DNA of 47,075 nucleotides, taken from the NCBI GenBank assembly GCA_900315835.1, contig ONAR01000020.1, forward strand, positions 1 through 47,075. The letters are read 5' to 3'. Positions 17,095-24,555 of the stretch are shown here, in pieces (positions within the stretch are counted from its first letter, which is position 1; each line of letters opens with the position of its first letter). Under the pieces are notes generated by a model. The model did not search any database. It saw nothing but the letters and a program-made list of their open reading frames with translations, and was not told where the DNA came from. The stretch comes from an uncultured Prevotella sp. (lineage in GTDB: Bacteria; Bacteroidota; Bacteroidia; Bacteroidales; Bacteroidaceae). A program made the position numbers and the translations under genes.

Positions 17095-18720
17095 TTACAC
17101 CTCGTACAAAAGGCCGTTCTTCAGGTCATCGAGCGCCGTGCGCTTAATCTTGTAATGCAACTTCTTACCCGTGGCATTGAACGGGATCTGCGAAACGAAA
17201 CGGTAGTAGCGCGGGCGCTTGAAGTTGGCGATGTCGGGGCTCTCCTTGCAGTACTGGTCGAGTTCCTCGGGCGACAGGCTGGCATCGGACTTGACCACGT
17301 AGGCCGTCACCTTCTGGCCGCGTATCTTGTCGGGCACCGACGTCACGATGCAGTCGGCCACCTTCGGGTGACGGTTGATGACCTCCTCTATCTCAATGGG
17401 ATAGATGTTCTCGCCCGACGAGATAATCATGTCGTCCTTGCGGCCGCAGATGGTGATGAACTGCTTCTCATCCCACGTGGCGAGGTCGTTGGTATAGATA
17501 AAGCCCTTGTAGTATTTCTTCGCCGTCTCCACGTCGTTGTTGACATAGCGGTAGGGCGACTTCGCAGGCGAACTGATGATGACCTCGCCCACTTCGTGGC
17601 CGTCCATGGCGACGGTCTCGTCGGGTTCGGCATGGCGGTCCTCATAGACCTTCACCACGCGCACGTCATCGTCGACCATCGACCGGCCGGCTGTACCGGC
17701 GCCGTCGGGCAGGTCGAACGGCCGTAGGAAAGTGTTCCACAGCGTCTCGGTGGTGCCGTAGCCGTTGAAGATGTTCGGCGTCAGCACGCGCTGGTAACGG
17801 ATGCAGGCACCGCGCTCCAGGGGCGATCCCATGGTGACGATGCCGCGCAGGGAGTGCAGGTCATAGGCCAGCCGCTCCTGCTCGTCCGACAGCGCCTCAA
17901 GCACCGTGGGCACACCGATGACGAATGTAATCCTGTATTTGGTGACATACTGCAACGTCTTCACGGCGTCGAACTTCGGCATGATAACCATCGTGCCGCC
18001 CGCATAGAGCGTGGGGCACGGACCGCCGCAGTGCAAGCCGCCACGGTGGAACCACGGCGTAGTGTTTATCGTCACGTCGCGGTAATTCATTGGGAAATGA
18101 ATCATCACATCGTGGGCCGACAACACCTCATTGATGCTCGTCAGAGGCACGGCCTTGGGCAGATTGGTCGTACCCGAGGTGAAGAGGCGCGTGGTCTCGT
18201 CGTAAATATTATAAGGTATCTCGGTGTGCGGCTCCTCGTCGCTCATCGAGTTGACGTAGTCGGCATAGCTCGTCACGCCGTCGGCCGTAGCGCCGTCGAT
18301 GGTGATGAGCCGCTTGGGGCGGAGCCCGGCCGTCTGGAGCGCGGCCTTGATTTCGGCGCGGTGGCACTCGTCAAACATCAGCACCTTCGGGTTGGTTTCC
18401 TTCAGGTTCTTGGCCAATTCGCCCGATGACAGGCGGTAGCTCACTGGCGACGTCACGGCGTGCAGCTTCTGCGTGGCGACATACGAGAACACAAACTCGG
18501 GGCAGTTGAGCAACTGCAGCATCACGATGTCGCCCTTGCGTACGCCGTCCTGCTGCAGGGCGTTGGCCAGGCGGTTCACCTCGCGGTTGAGCTCGGCATA
18601 GGTCCACAGATTCTTCTCCGGCATGATGATGGCCGTACGGTAGCTGTAGCGCCTTACATTGCGCATGAAACCCTCAATCCACGTGTAGTGACTCTCAAAT
18701 ATTTCCTTAAACGTTTCCAT
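17095..18720 (-). CDS. AMP-forming acyl-CoA synthetase / acyl ligase
   Basis: This 541-residue member of the ANL superfamily activates a carboxylic acid with ATP and normally transfers it to CoA. The P-loop motif TSGTTNLPKAV lies at about 181-191, YGTTE-type motif A5 is present (FNGYGTTETLW), and the C-terminal catalytic lysine region is FNATGKKLHYKIK. Start ATG at 18720 (METFKEIFESHY) is chosen because the in-frame upstream ATG at 18744 lies within the probable -7 promoter box. The acid substrate is not evident; medium or long-chain fatty acid or an aromatic acid are possible. The EamA gene follows after three bases. Confidence 0.88.
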   Translation of the reverse strand: METFKEIFESHYTWIEGFMRNVRRYSYRTAIIMPEKNLWTYAELNREVNRLANALQQDGVRKGDIVMLQLLNCPEFVFSYVATQKLHAVTSPVSYRLSSGELAKNLKETNPKVLMFDECHRAEIKAALQTAGLRPKRLITIDGATADGVTSYADYVNSMSDEEPHTEIPYNIYDETTRLFTSGTTNLPKAVPLTSINEVLSAHDVMIHFPMNYRDVTINTTPWFHRGGLHCGGPCPTLYAGGTMVIMPKFDAVKTLQYVTKYRITFVIGVPTVLEALSDEQERLAYDLHSLRGIVTMGSPLERGACIRYQRVLTPNIFNGYGTTETLWNTFLRPFDLPDGAGTAGRSMVDDDVRVVKVYEDRHAEPDETVAMDGHEVGEVIISSPAKSPYRYVNNDVETAKKYYKGFIYTNDLATWDEKQFITICGRKDDMIISSGENIYPIEIEEVINRHPKVADCIVTSVPDKIRGQKVTAYVVKSDASLSPEELDQYCKESPDIANFKRPRYYRFVSQIPFNATGKKLHYKIKRTALDDLKNGLLYEV

Positions 18721-18741
18721 TGTATCTGGCATAATATCGGG

Positions 18742-18749
18742 CAAAGGTA
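18742..18749 (-). promoter_or_regulatory. -7 promoter element of the acyl ligase operon
   Basis: TACCTTTG on the minus strand matches the TAnnTTTG consensus, placing the start site about 15 bases before the ATG at 18720. No convincing TTTG is seen at the expected distance upstream, so the assignment is moderate. Confidence 0.45.
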
Positions 18750-18872
18750 CCCATTCTTTAACTAAAGCACGCCGGGGCTACTAAGTTTTTTAGATTTTTT
18801 AAGCCCCACCCCCTCTCAGGTTCCGGCCAATAACTGTTAAATCAAGACCTTTATATAATAATAAATCGTAAC

Positions 18873-18900
18873 AACTAAACCAATTAGTTGGTACTAACTA
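18873..18900. promoter_or_regulatory. Probable BlaI-family operator
   Basis: TAGTTGGTACTAACTA (18885-18900) is a 16-base dyad with 14 matching positions, and an extra AACTAA half-site (18873-18878) pairs with the TTAGTT at 18884-18889. Three alternating half-sites of this type overlap the -33 region of the blaI promoter, which fits autorepression by a dimeric BlaI/MecI protein. Confidence 0.6.
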
Positions 18901-18918
18901 TATTTTTTCGTTACTTTG
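18888..18918 (+). promoter_or_regulatory. Promoter of the blaI-M56 pair
   Basis: TTGG (18888-18891) and TTACTTTG (18911-18918) are 19 bases apart; each differs from the Bacteroidota consensus at one position. The start site would be near 18925, 21 bases before the ATG. The -33 box is inside the predicted operator. Confidence 0.55.
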
Positions 18919-18945
18919 CCGGTGTAATCATTAAAGCCAACTATT

Positions 18946-19305
18946 ATGAAGAAGCTAACGGCAAAGGAAAAGGAAATCATGGATATGTTGTGGCAGCATG
19001 GCCCGATGTTTGTCAGGGACATGCTGAAGCTGTATCCTGATCCCAAACCACATTTCAACACCGTCTCCACGCAGGTGCGCATGCTCGAGAGCAACGGCTA
19101 CGTCAGTCACGAGGCCGTCGGCAACAGCTTCCGCTACAAAGCCGCCGTCACCGAGGAGGCTTACGGAAAGAGCTCGCTCGCGGGCGTGATAAAGAACTAT
19201 TTCGACAATTCCTATCTGTCGGCCGTCAGTGCCTTCGTCAAGGAGAAGAAGATTTCCGTCGAGGAGCTGCGCGAGCTCATTGAGCAGATAGAGCAGGGAA
19301 AGTAA
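18946..19305 (+). CDS. BlaI/MecI/CopY-family transcriptional repressor
   Basis: The 119-residue protein has the family's N-terminal winged helix (KLTAKEKEIMDMLW, then FNTVSTQVRMLESNGYVSHE as the recognition helix and wing) and a C-terminal dimerisation part. Family members repress their own operon until cut by the partner M56 peptidase. The partner gene follows 15 bases downstream. The probable operator overlaps the promoter. In Bacteroidota such pairs are common and usually have no adjacent beta-lactamase; none is seen here, so a resistance role should not be assumed. Confidence 0.93.
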   Translation: MKKLTAKEKEIMDMLWQHGPMFVRDMLKLYPDPKPHFNTVSTQVRMLESNGYVSHEAVGNSFRYKAAVTEEAYGKSSLAGVIKNYFDNSYLSAVSAFVKEKKISVEELRELIEQIEQGK

Positions 19306-19320
19306 CCCGGGGAGGTGGCT

Positions 19321-20916
19321 ATGGACTTCCTGTATTACGACATCCGGGTCGCGGCACTCATCGCGGTGTTCTACATGTTCTACCGCCTGCTGCTGTCGCG
19401 TGACAGTCTGCACCAGCTCAACCGCGCGGTGCTGCTGGGCACCGCTGTGGCCTCCTTTGTGCTGCCGCTGTGCGTCATCACCATCCACCACACCGAGGTG
19501 TTGCCCACGGCACCGGCGGTGAACACGAGCGTCGCCATAGGCGGCAGCGCGGCCGAGGTCTCCGCCACGCCCTGGTGGCATACGGCGTTAGTGGCGGTCT
19601 ATTGGGCAGGTGTCATGCTCACGATTTTCCATATAATTTTCTCGATATCGAAGGTATGCATACTTATCCGCCGATGCGAGAGGCACCGGCAGGCCGACGG
19701 CACCGTCATAGCCGTGGCCGATGGGGAGGTGTCCCCATTCTCCTGGATGCACTACATCGTGGTGCCGCGTAGCGACTACGCCCATCCCGACAGTGCCATC
19801 CTCACGCACGAGCGCGAGCACATCCGCCGGCATCATTCATGGGATGTGCTGCTCGTCGATATCCTCACGTCGTTTCAGTGGTTCAATCCCGCCATGTGGA
19901 TGCTGCGCGCCGACCTGCGCGCCATCCACGAGTACGAGGCTGACGCGGCGGTTCTCTCAAGCGGCGTCGACGCGCGCCAGTATCAATACCTTTTAGTAAG
20001 AAAAGCCATAGCCGCGGCGGGGTACTCCGTGGTCAACGGCATCAACCACAGTACCCTCAAACAACGTATCACTATGATGAACATTCACAAGCAAAACCGA
20101 TATTCCTGGCTCAAGGCCATGTATGTACTTCCCGTTATTGCCGTCTCGCTCGCCGTGTCGGCCCGTACCGTCACCGACTATAAGGTGGCCAATACCGCCA
20201 TTCCGGCAGCTTCCCGTCCCGCCGTGACCACACAGAAGGCCACCATGACTCACACCGATACCACTTCGCTGGACAGGCTGGAGCAGAAGTTAGCCCAGAA
20301 GAGCGCAAGCAAGTTCAAGGACATGTTAATCGTCATTGACGGTAAAGAGACATCCTATTCGAGTCTTGCAAACATCGATCCCAACACCGTCTCCTCGATA
20401 GCAATCGTTAAGGACAAAGCCCATACTGCCAAATATGGAGCAAAGGGTGCCAATGGTGTGATTGTCGTGACAACGAAGAAGGCATCCTCAGCAGAAGAGA
20501 AGGGTGAAACGGAATGCTGGGACGCTCCCGAGGAGATGCCGCAGTTCAAAGGCGGAACAGCTGCCATGATGCAGTACCTCAGCCAGAACGTGAAGTATCC
20601 CGCCATTGCCAAAGAGAACAGTGTCCAGGGCCGTGTGGTGGTGAGCTTCGTCGTCAAGGCCGACGGCAGCATTGCCGATGCCAAGGTGGTGTATAACGGT
20701 GCCAAGTACACACCGGTAACACCGCGCGAGGGCGAACACAAGGACGTTAAAATCAAGACGGCCGTAACGCCGGAGGAGGAAGCCCAGGCCAAGGAAGCCG
20801 TGGCCAACGAGGCCCTGCGCGTAGTGAGCAGCATGCCTGCGTGGGAACCGGGAAAGAAAGACGGAAAGCCTGTCAACGTAAAATATAACATCCCGCTGTC
20901 GTTCAAGATGCAGTAA
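19321..20916 (+). CDS. BlaR1-like M56 peptidase with plug-like and TonB C-terminal domains
   Basis: This 531-residue membrane protein is the likely sensor and inactivator of the BlaI repressor. It has N-terminal transmembrane helices, the zinc site HEREH (163-167) with Glu204 in HEYEAD, and another membrane segment at about 263-281. The periplasmic part holds a segment resembling a TonB receptor plug (VIDGKE...SSIAIVKDKAHTAKYGAKGANGVIVVTTKK, about 340-390) and a TonB C-terminal domain (about 420-531). The ATG at 19321, behind GGGGAGG, is preferred over the GTG at 19315. M56-TonB fusions are known in Bacteroidota; what they sense is unknown. Confidence 0.88.
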   Translation: MDFLYYDIRVAALIAVFYMFYRLLLSRDSLHQLNRAVLLGTAVASFVLPLCVITIHHTEVLPTAPAVNTSVAIGGSAAEVSATPWWHTALVAVYWAGVMLTIFHIIFSISKVCILIRRCERHRQADGTVIAVADGEVSPFSWMHYIVVPRSDYAHPDSAILTHEREHIRRHHSWDVLLVDILTSFQWFNPAMWMLRADLRAIHEYEADAAVLSSGVDARQYQYLLVRKAIAAAGYSVVNGINHSTLKQRITMMNIHKQNRYSWLKAMYVLPVIAVSLAVSARTVTDYKVANTAIPAASRPAVTTQKATMTHTDTTSLDRLEQKLAQKSASKFKDMLIVIDGKETSYSSLANIDPNTVSSIAIVKDKAHTAKYGAKGANGVIVVTTKKASSAEEKGETECWDAPEEMPQFKGGTAAMMQYLSQNVKYPAIAKENSVQGRVVVSFVVKADGSIADAKVVYNGAKYTPVTPREGEHKDVKIKTAVTPEEEAQAKEAVANEALRVVSSMPAWEPGKKDGKPVNVKYNIPLSFKMQ

Positions 20917-20931
20917 GCTGACATAGGTAGT

Positions 20932-20966
20932 AGTGTAGTGGCCGGCACCAGGCCGGCCACTACACT
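20932..20966. repeat. Perfect 14-bp stem palindrome (GTAGTGGCCGG family)
   Basis: Arms 20932-20945 and 20953-20966 are fully complementary around a 7-base loop. The core matches the element at 5601-5623. It sits just behind the M56 stop codon. No U-tract follows, so it is listed as a dispersed repeat, although it may protect the transcript end. Confidence 0.75.
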
Positions 20967-21021
20967 GCCACCTGCAATACCCACCATCCGCAGGATACAA
21001 ATCAATTATCTCGCATACACG

Positions 21022-21882
21022 ATGAATCAATACCACAAAACAAAATCATCCATTATGGTAACCTCACCCTCCCCATTTTTTGGGGGAAGGGGGAAGGGAC
21101 CTGCATTGCGCGCAAAGCAGGAGGGTTTCTGTAGGCTATGGTTTATATTCCTCTTTCTCTTCCCATTGGCCCTTTCGGCGCAGCAGAGACGCGTCCTGGA
21201 GCCGGGCCTCATGGAAGTGACATACCGCGAGACCTGCGGCCGGTACCACGACGACTTCACGCTGCGCGTGGGTAAGACCACGAGCCAGTATTTCAGTCTC
21301 CATAAGCTGCGCGACGACTCACTGAGCAGCAACGCGCAGACCTCCATGATTATTCTCCAGGAGATGCTCGACGAGGCAAACAACAGAAACGATGCCTCCA
21401 AGCAAAGGGCAAGCGGACCCGACCACGGTGACTATTTCTACAGAGACCGCAGCGGCAACACGTTCATCACCTACACCAGCTTCATGGGGCAGGGGTACAA
21501 GATAACCGAGGCCGCCCCCGCGCAGCAATGGAGCATCAGCGCGGACAGCACCCGACAGATACTCGGGTACACATGCACCATGGCTACGGCGCAGTTCCGC
21601 GGACGGCAGTGGACCGTCTGGTTTACCGAGGAAATTCCCGTTTCCTTAGGTCCATGGAAATTGGGCGGACTGCCCGGACTGATACTGTCGGCCGAGGCAA
21701 AGGGTTTCATCACCATCGAGGCATCGGGCATCACGACGAAAGGCGCGTCCCCGGTTACCTACTACAACTTTCAGAACAAAAAGTTTGAGGATATTCAGCG
21801 TGACGCTTACCTCAAGCGCAGAAGCAACCCCAAGGCCTATCCCAAGAATACGACCGTAATTCCACAGATGGAGCTGCAATGA
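21022..21882 (+). CDS. GLPGLI-family protein
   Basis: The protein carries the GLPGLI signature (residues 216-221) that names this Bacteroidota family of secreted proteins of unknown function. A hydrophobic signal segment (about 38-52, ending LALSA-QQ) is present. The stretch before it (residues 13-36, PSPFFGGRGKGPALRAKQEG) is encoded by a C-rich repeat, so the native start is unclear: 21022 is the longest plausible one, ATG 21055 and a TTG near 21107 are alternatives. Its stop overlaps the start of the outer-membrane receptor gene by four bases (ATGA). GLPGLI genes are commonly followed by such receptors, which suggests a joint envelope function. Confidence 0.85.
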   Translation: MNQYHKTKSSIMVTSPSPFFGGRGKGPALRAKQEGFCRLWFIFLFLFPLALSAQQRRVLEPGLMEVTYRETCGRYHDDFTLRVGKTTSQYFSLHKLRDDSLSSNAQTSMIILQEMLDEANNRNDASKQRASGPDHGDYFYRDRSGNTFITYTSFMGQGYKITEAAPAQQWSISADSTRQILGYTCTMATAQFRGRQWTVWFTEEIPVSLGPWKLGGLPGLILSAEAKGFITIEASGITTKGASPVTYYNFQNKKFEDIQRDAYLKRRSNPKAYPKNTTVIPQMELQ

Positions 21883-24368
21883 AATCATTAAGGATTATCT
21901 GTCTGCTCATCTTCTTGTCCGCCCTGTCCGCCGCCGCCCAGACCGTGGTCAGCGGCCATGTGGTAGATGACAAGGGACAGCCCCTGCCGTCGGTCATTAT
22001 CAAGCTCGGCTTCAAGACACGGCGCATAGCCGTCGTCGGCAACATGAAGCCGCTGACCGTCAGCATGAGCGACGGGTCGATAGAGCTGCATGAGGTCACG
22101 GTGAAGTCGGACAAGGTGCACGAGCATGGCGACACCATATCTTATATTGTCGGAGCCTACGCCAACGGCAACGACCGAAGCATCGGCGATGTGATAGCGA
22201 AGATGCCCGGCTTCGACGTGGACAAATCGACGGGAAAGATTTCTTATGAGGGCAGGCCCATCAGCAAGTTCTATATCGAGGGACTCGACATGCTCGGCAG
22301 CAAGTACGGCACGGCCACCAACACGCTGCCGCAGGGTGAGGTGGGCTCGGTGCAGGTGATGCGCCACCACCAGCCCATCCGCGTGCTTGAGGACTTCACG
22401 TTTACCGACGATGCCGCCGTGAACATCAAAATGAAGAACAGCGCCAGGACCCATTGGGTGACCTCATGGAAGGCCGGCGGCGGTTACGCAAGCGCACACG
22501 ACGGCTACGACAACGGCCGCTGGCTCTTCGAGGGATTCGGCCTTCGGCTGAAGTCCGACTTCCAGACCATGCTCACCTACAAGACCAACAACACGGGAAC
22601 AGACGTAAGCCGGGAATCGACCAGCCTCTTCAGCCTTGACGACTGGCTCGGCGAACAGCCGAAAGATTTCATCGAACTTGCAGCGCCATCAGCATCAGGC
22701 ATGTCGAATGAGCGCAGTCTTATGAACCGAAGCCATGCCTTTACCGCCAATGCCATGAAGCGTTTCAATGAGGACTCGCAACTAAACTTCCAGCTTGTCT
22801 ATAACAACGAGCGTGACAAGGCATGGGGCGACCGTCAGACTGAATATATCCTTGCCAACGGCAACCGCATGATAAGCAACAACAAGTCGTGGCGTTCCAA
22901 TGAGAATGACCTCTATGCCTTGCTGAAATATGAGCATAATTCAACCAAGAGTTATTTGAAAAACTCGCTTACAGCTGACATGAAATGGCTGTCGCAACGT
23001 CTTATTGAGACGGGGGCCGATTCCCACCTGTCTAATATTGATGACAGGTTGCAAGACTCACGCCTTCCCGTCTTTGACTTCCGAGACAACCTCTATGTCA
23101 TAAGAAAATACGGCAAGACGCTGATTTCTTTCTATTCCGATAACATCATACAGCAACGGCCACAACACCTGTATGTTGACTCTCTCATTCAGCAAGACCT
23201 ATCCCAACGTTTCTATTCCACCAATACATACGCCAGTGGCGGTTGGAAACTCGGACAGTTTAGTCTTAGCATGAAGATGGGTGTAAACGGCCTGTTGAGA
23301 TACTTGAGAGCAAATGCATACGGATTGCCCGATTCACTGGGCGTTACGAAAGACAAAAGTCATTTTGGCTACGCCAAGTTCTATGTCAGTCCGCAAATAG
23401 AGTATGTGACAAAGGATGTGAAATATACCATTTCTGTACCTTTCGAGGAGGCTTATTACAAATATAGTGAAGACAACGGCAAGAACCGTTTCGATGTTTC
23501 GCCAATGGTGCATATTCGTTGGGATGCCACGTCAAGGTTGTCAATGGCTCTACGAGGGAACTATGATGTTCAGCCTTTGGACTTCAACCGCTTTTTCGGC
23601 TCGCTCATCATGCAAGACTACCTCTATCTCAACCAAGGATACAAAGGATATGATGTCTCGACAAGCAAGTCGGTAACTTACAATATCAACTATCGCAACA
23701 GTCTTCAGGGTACACATCTTTGGGGAAGCGCCTCCCGTTCATTCAATACCGACCCTTACACAGTTTCCCGTGAGTTTGTCGGCGACTATATTATATTGGG
23801 AACCGAGGCGGTAAAAACAAAGAGTGACAGCTGGAACGCTACGGTGATGTATCAGCAGGGACTTCCTTTCTTAAGTGGCAAGTTTACCCTTCGGAGCCTG
23901 TACACCCACAACAATTCAAAGATGTTTCAGGACGGCGAGCTTTATCCATCGAAATACAATTTCCTTTCAACAAGAGCCTCCCTTTACCTGTCGCCATACC
24001 AAGATATGTCAATAGACTATTCCGTCAGCTACAACTATAACGACATGCGACCGGAGTCAGGTGCAAAGTCCTCCTTCCACCGCTGGCAACATGAAGGCAG
24101 GATAATAATCCCCGTTGGCAAGTTGAGACTTGACCTTCATGCAGAATACGACCATAACCAGATAACAGAAGACAATTATAAGGACGCTTTCTTTGCCGAT
24201 GCCACATGTGGCTACCGCTTCAAACACTTCGATGTTGACTTGAAAGTGAACAACATCCTAAACAAGAAGTCCTACTCTTACACCATTGTCAGCGACCTTA
24301 TGACAACAAGTTCCACTGCTGTCCTTCGTGGGCGGGAGTGCTTGCTGACGTTTACGTATAAACCATGA
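21879..24368 (+). CDS. Outer-membrane TonB-receptor-like protein paired with GLPGLI
   Basis: The 829-residue protein has a signal peptide (ending SAAAQ), the start of a carboxypeptidase-like regulatory domain (VVSGHVVDDKGQPLPSVIIKL, split over 23-43), a plug-like domain (about 85-185, with SIGDVIAKMPGFDV) and a long beta-barrel. The regulatory domain jumps directly from IIKL to GFKTRRIAV, which in the family are the first and last strands, so about 40 residues are missing in frame near 22007. The 5' third is GC-rich, while the barrel-coding part after about 22.8 kb is clearly richer in A/T, suggesting a mosaic. Ligand unknown. Confidence 0.85.
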   Translation: MKSLRIICLLIFLSALSAAAQTVVSGHVVDDKGQPLPSVIIKLGFKTRRIAVVGNMKPLTVSMSDGSIELHEVTVKSDKVHEHGDTISYIVGAYANGNDRSIGDVIAKMPGFDVDKSTGKISYEGRPISKFYIEGLDMLGSKYGTATNTLPQGEVGSVQVMRHHQPIRVLEDFTFTDDAAVNIKMKNSARTHWVTSWKAGGGYASAHDGYDNGRWLFEGFGLRLKSDFQTMLTYKTNNTGTDVSRESTSLFSLDDWLGEQPKDFIELAAPSASGMSNERSLMNRSHAFTANAMKRFNEDSQLNFQLVYNNERDKAWGDRQTEYILANGNRMISNNKSWRSNENDLYALLKYEHNSTKSYLKNSLTADMKWLSQRLIETGADSHLSNIDDRLQDSRLPVFDFRDNLYVIRKYGKTLISFYSDNIIQQRPQHLYVDSLIQQDLSQRFYSTNTYASGGWKLGQFSLSMKMGVNGLLRYLRANAYGLPDSLGVTKDKSHFGYAKFYVSPQIEYVTKDVKYTISVPFEEAYYKYSEDNGKNRFDVSPMVHIRWDATSRLSMALRGNYDVQPLDFNRFFGSLIMQDYLYLNQGYKGYDVSTSKSVTYNINYRNSLQGTHLWGSASRSFNTDPYTVSREFVGDYIILGTEAVKTKSDSWNATVMYQQGLPFLSGKFTLRSLYTHNNSKMFQDGELYPSKYNFLSTRASLYLSPYQDMSIDYSVSYNYNDMRPESGAKSSFHRWQHEGRIIIPVGKLRLDLHAEYDHNQITEDNYKDAFFADATCGYRFKHFDVDLKVNNILNKKSYSYTIVSDLMTTSSTAVLRGRECLLTFTYKP

Positions 24369-24370
24369 GA

Positions 24371-24490
24371 ATATGAATCGTAGGTCACATTGGTCGTGCC
24401 CTGTGCAGTACCGCCGTGCTTTGTTGTGATCAGAATGACACCGTTAGCACCACGTGTGCCGTAGATGGCAGCTGAGCCGGCATCTTTGAT
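24371..24490 (-). pseudogene. SusC plug-domain fragment
   Basis: The minus strand encodes a 40-residue piece of a SusC-type plug: KDAGSAAIYGTRGANGVILI followed by TTKHGGTAQGTTNVTYDSY. It has no start, no barrel and no N-terminal part, and ends against the stop of the receptor gene. It is a relic of a different SusC gene and not part of the upstream receptor, which is on the other strand. Confidence 0.8.
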
Positions 24491-24555
24491 ATCCCGCCGT
24501 TGCCAAGGACCACAGTGTGCAGGACCGTGTGATAGTCAGCTTCACCGTCAAGGCC
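24490..24555 (+). pseudogene. TonB C-terminal-domain fragment
   Basis: Twenty-two plus-strand codons read YPAVAKDHSVQDRVIVSFTV followed by KA, closely matching the TonB domain of the M56 protein at about 20600-20663 (YPAIAKENSVQGRVVVSFVV). It abuts the SusC fragment head-to-head at 24490 and overlaps the last codons of the FAD oxidoreductase gene on the other strand. It is a relic. Confidence 0.75.

Noticed and set aside
18946-20916. Beta-lactam resistance operon
   Set aside because: The BlaI/M56 pair is a general Bacteroidota regulator pair; no beta-lactamase or PBP2a gene is adjacent.
20932-20966. Intrinsic terminator behind the M56 gene
   Set aside because: The stem is perfect but there is no T-run, and the same element occurs at 5601, so it is listed as a dispersed repeat.
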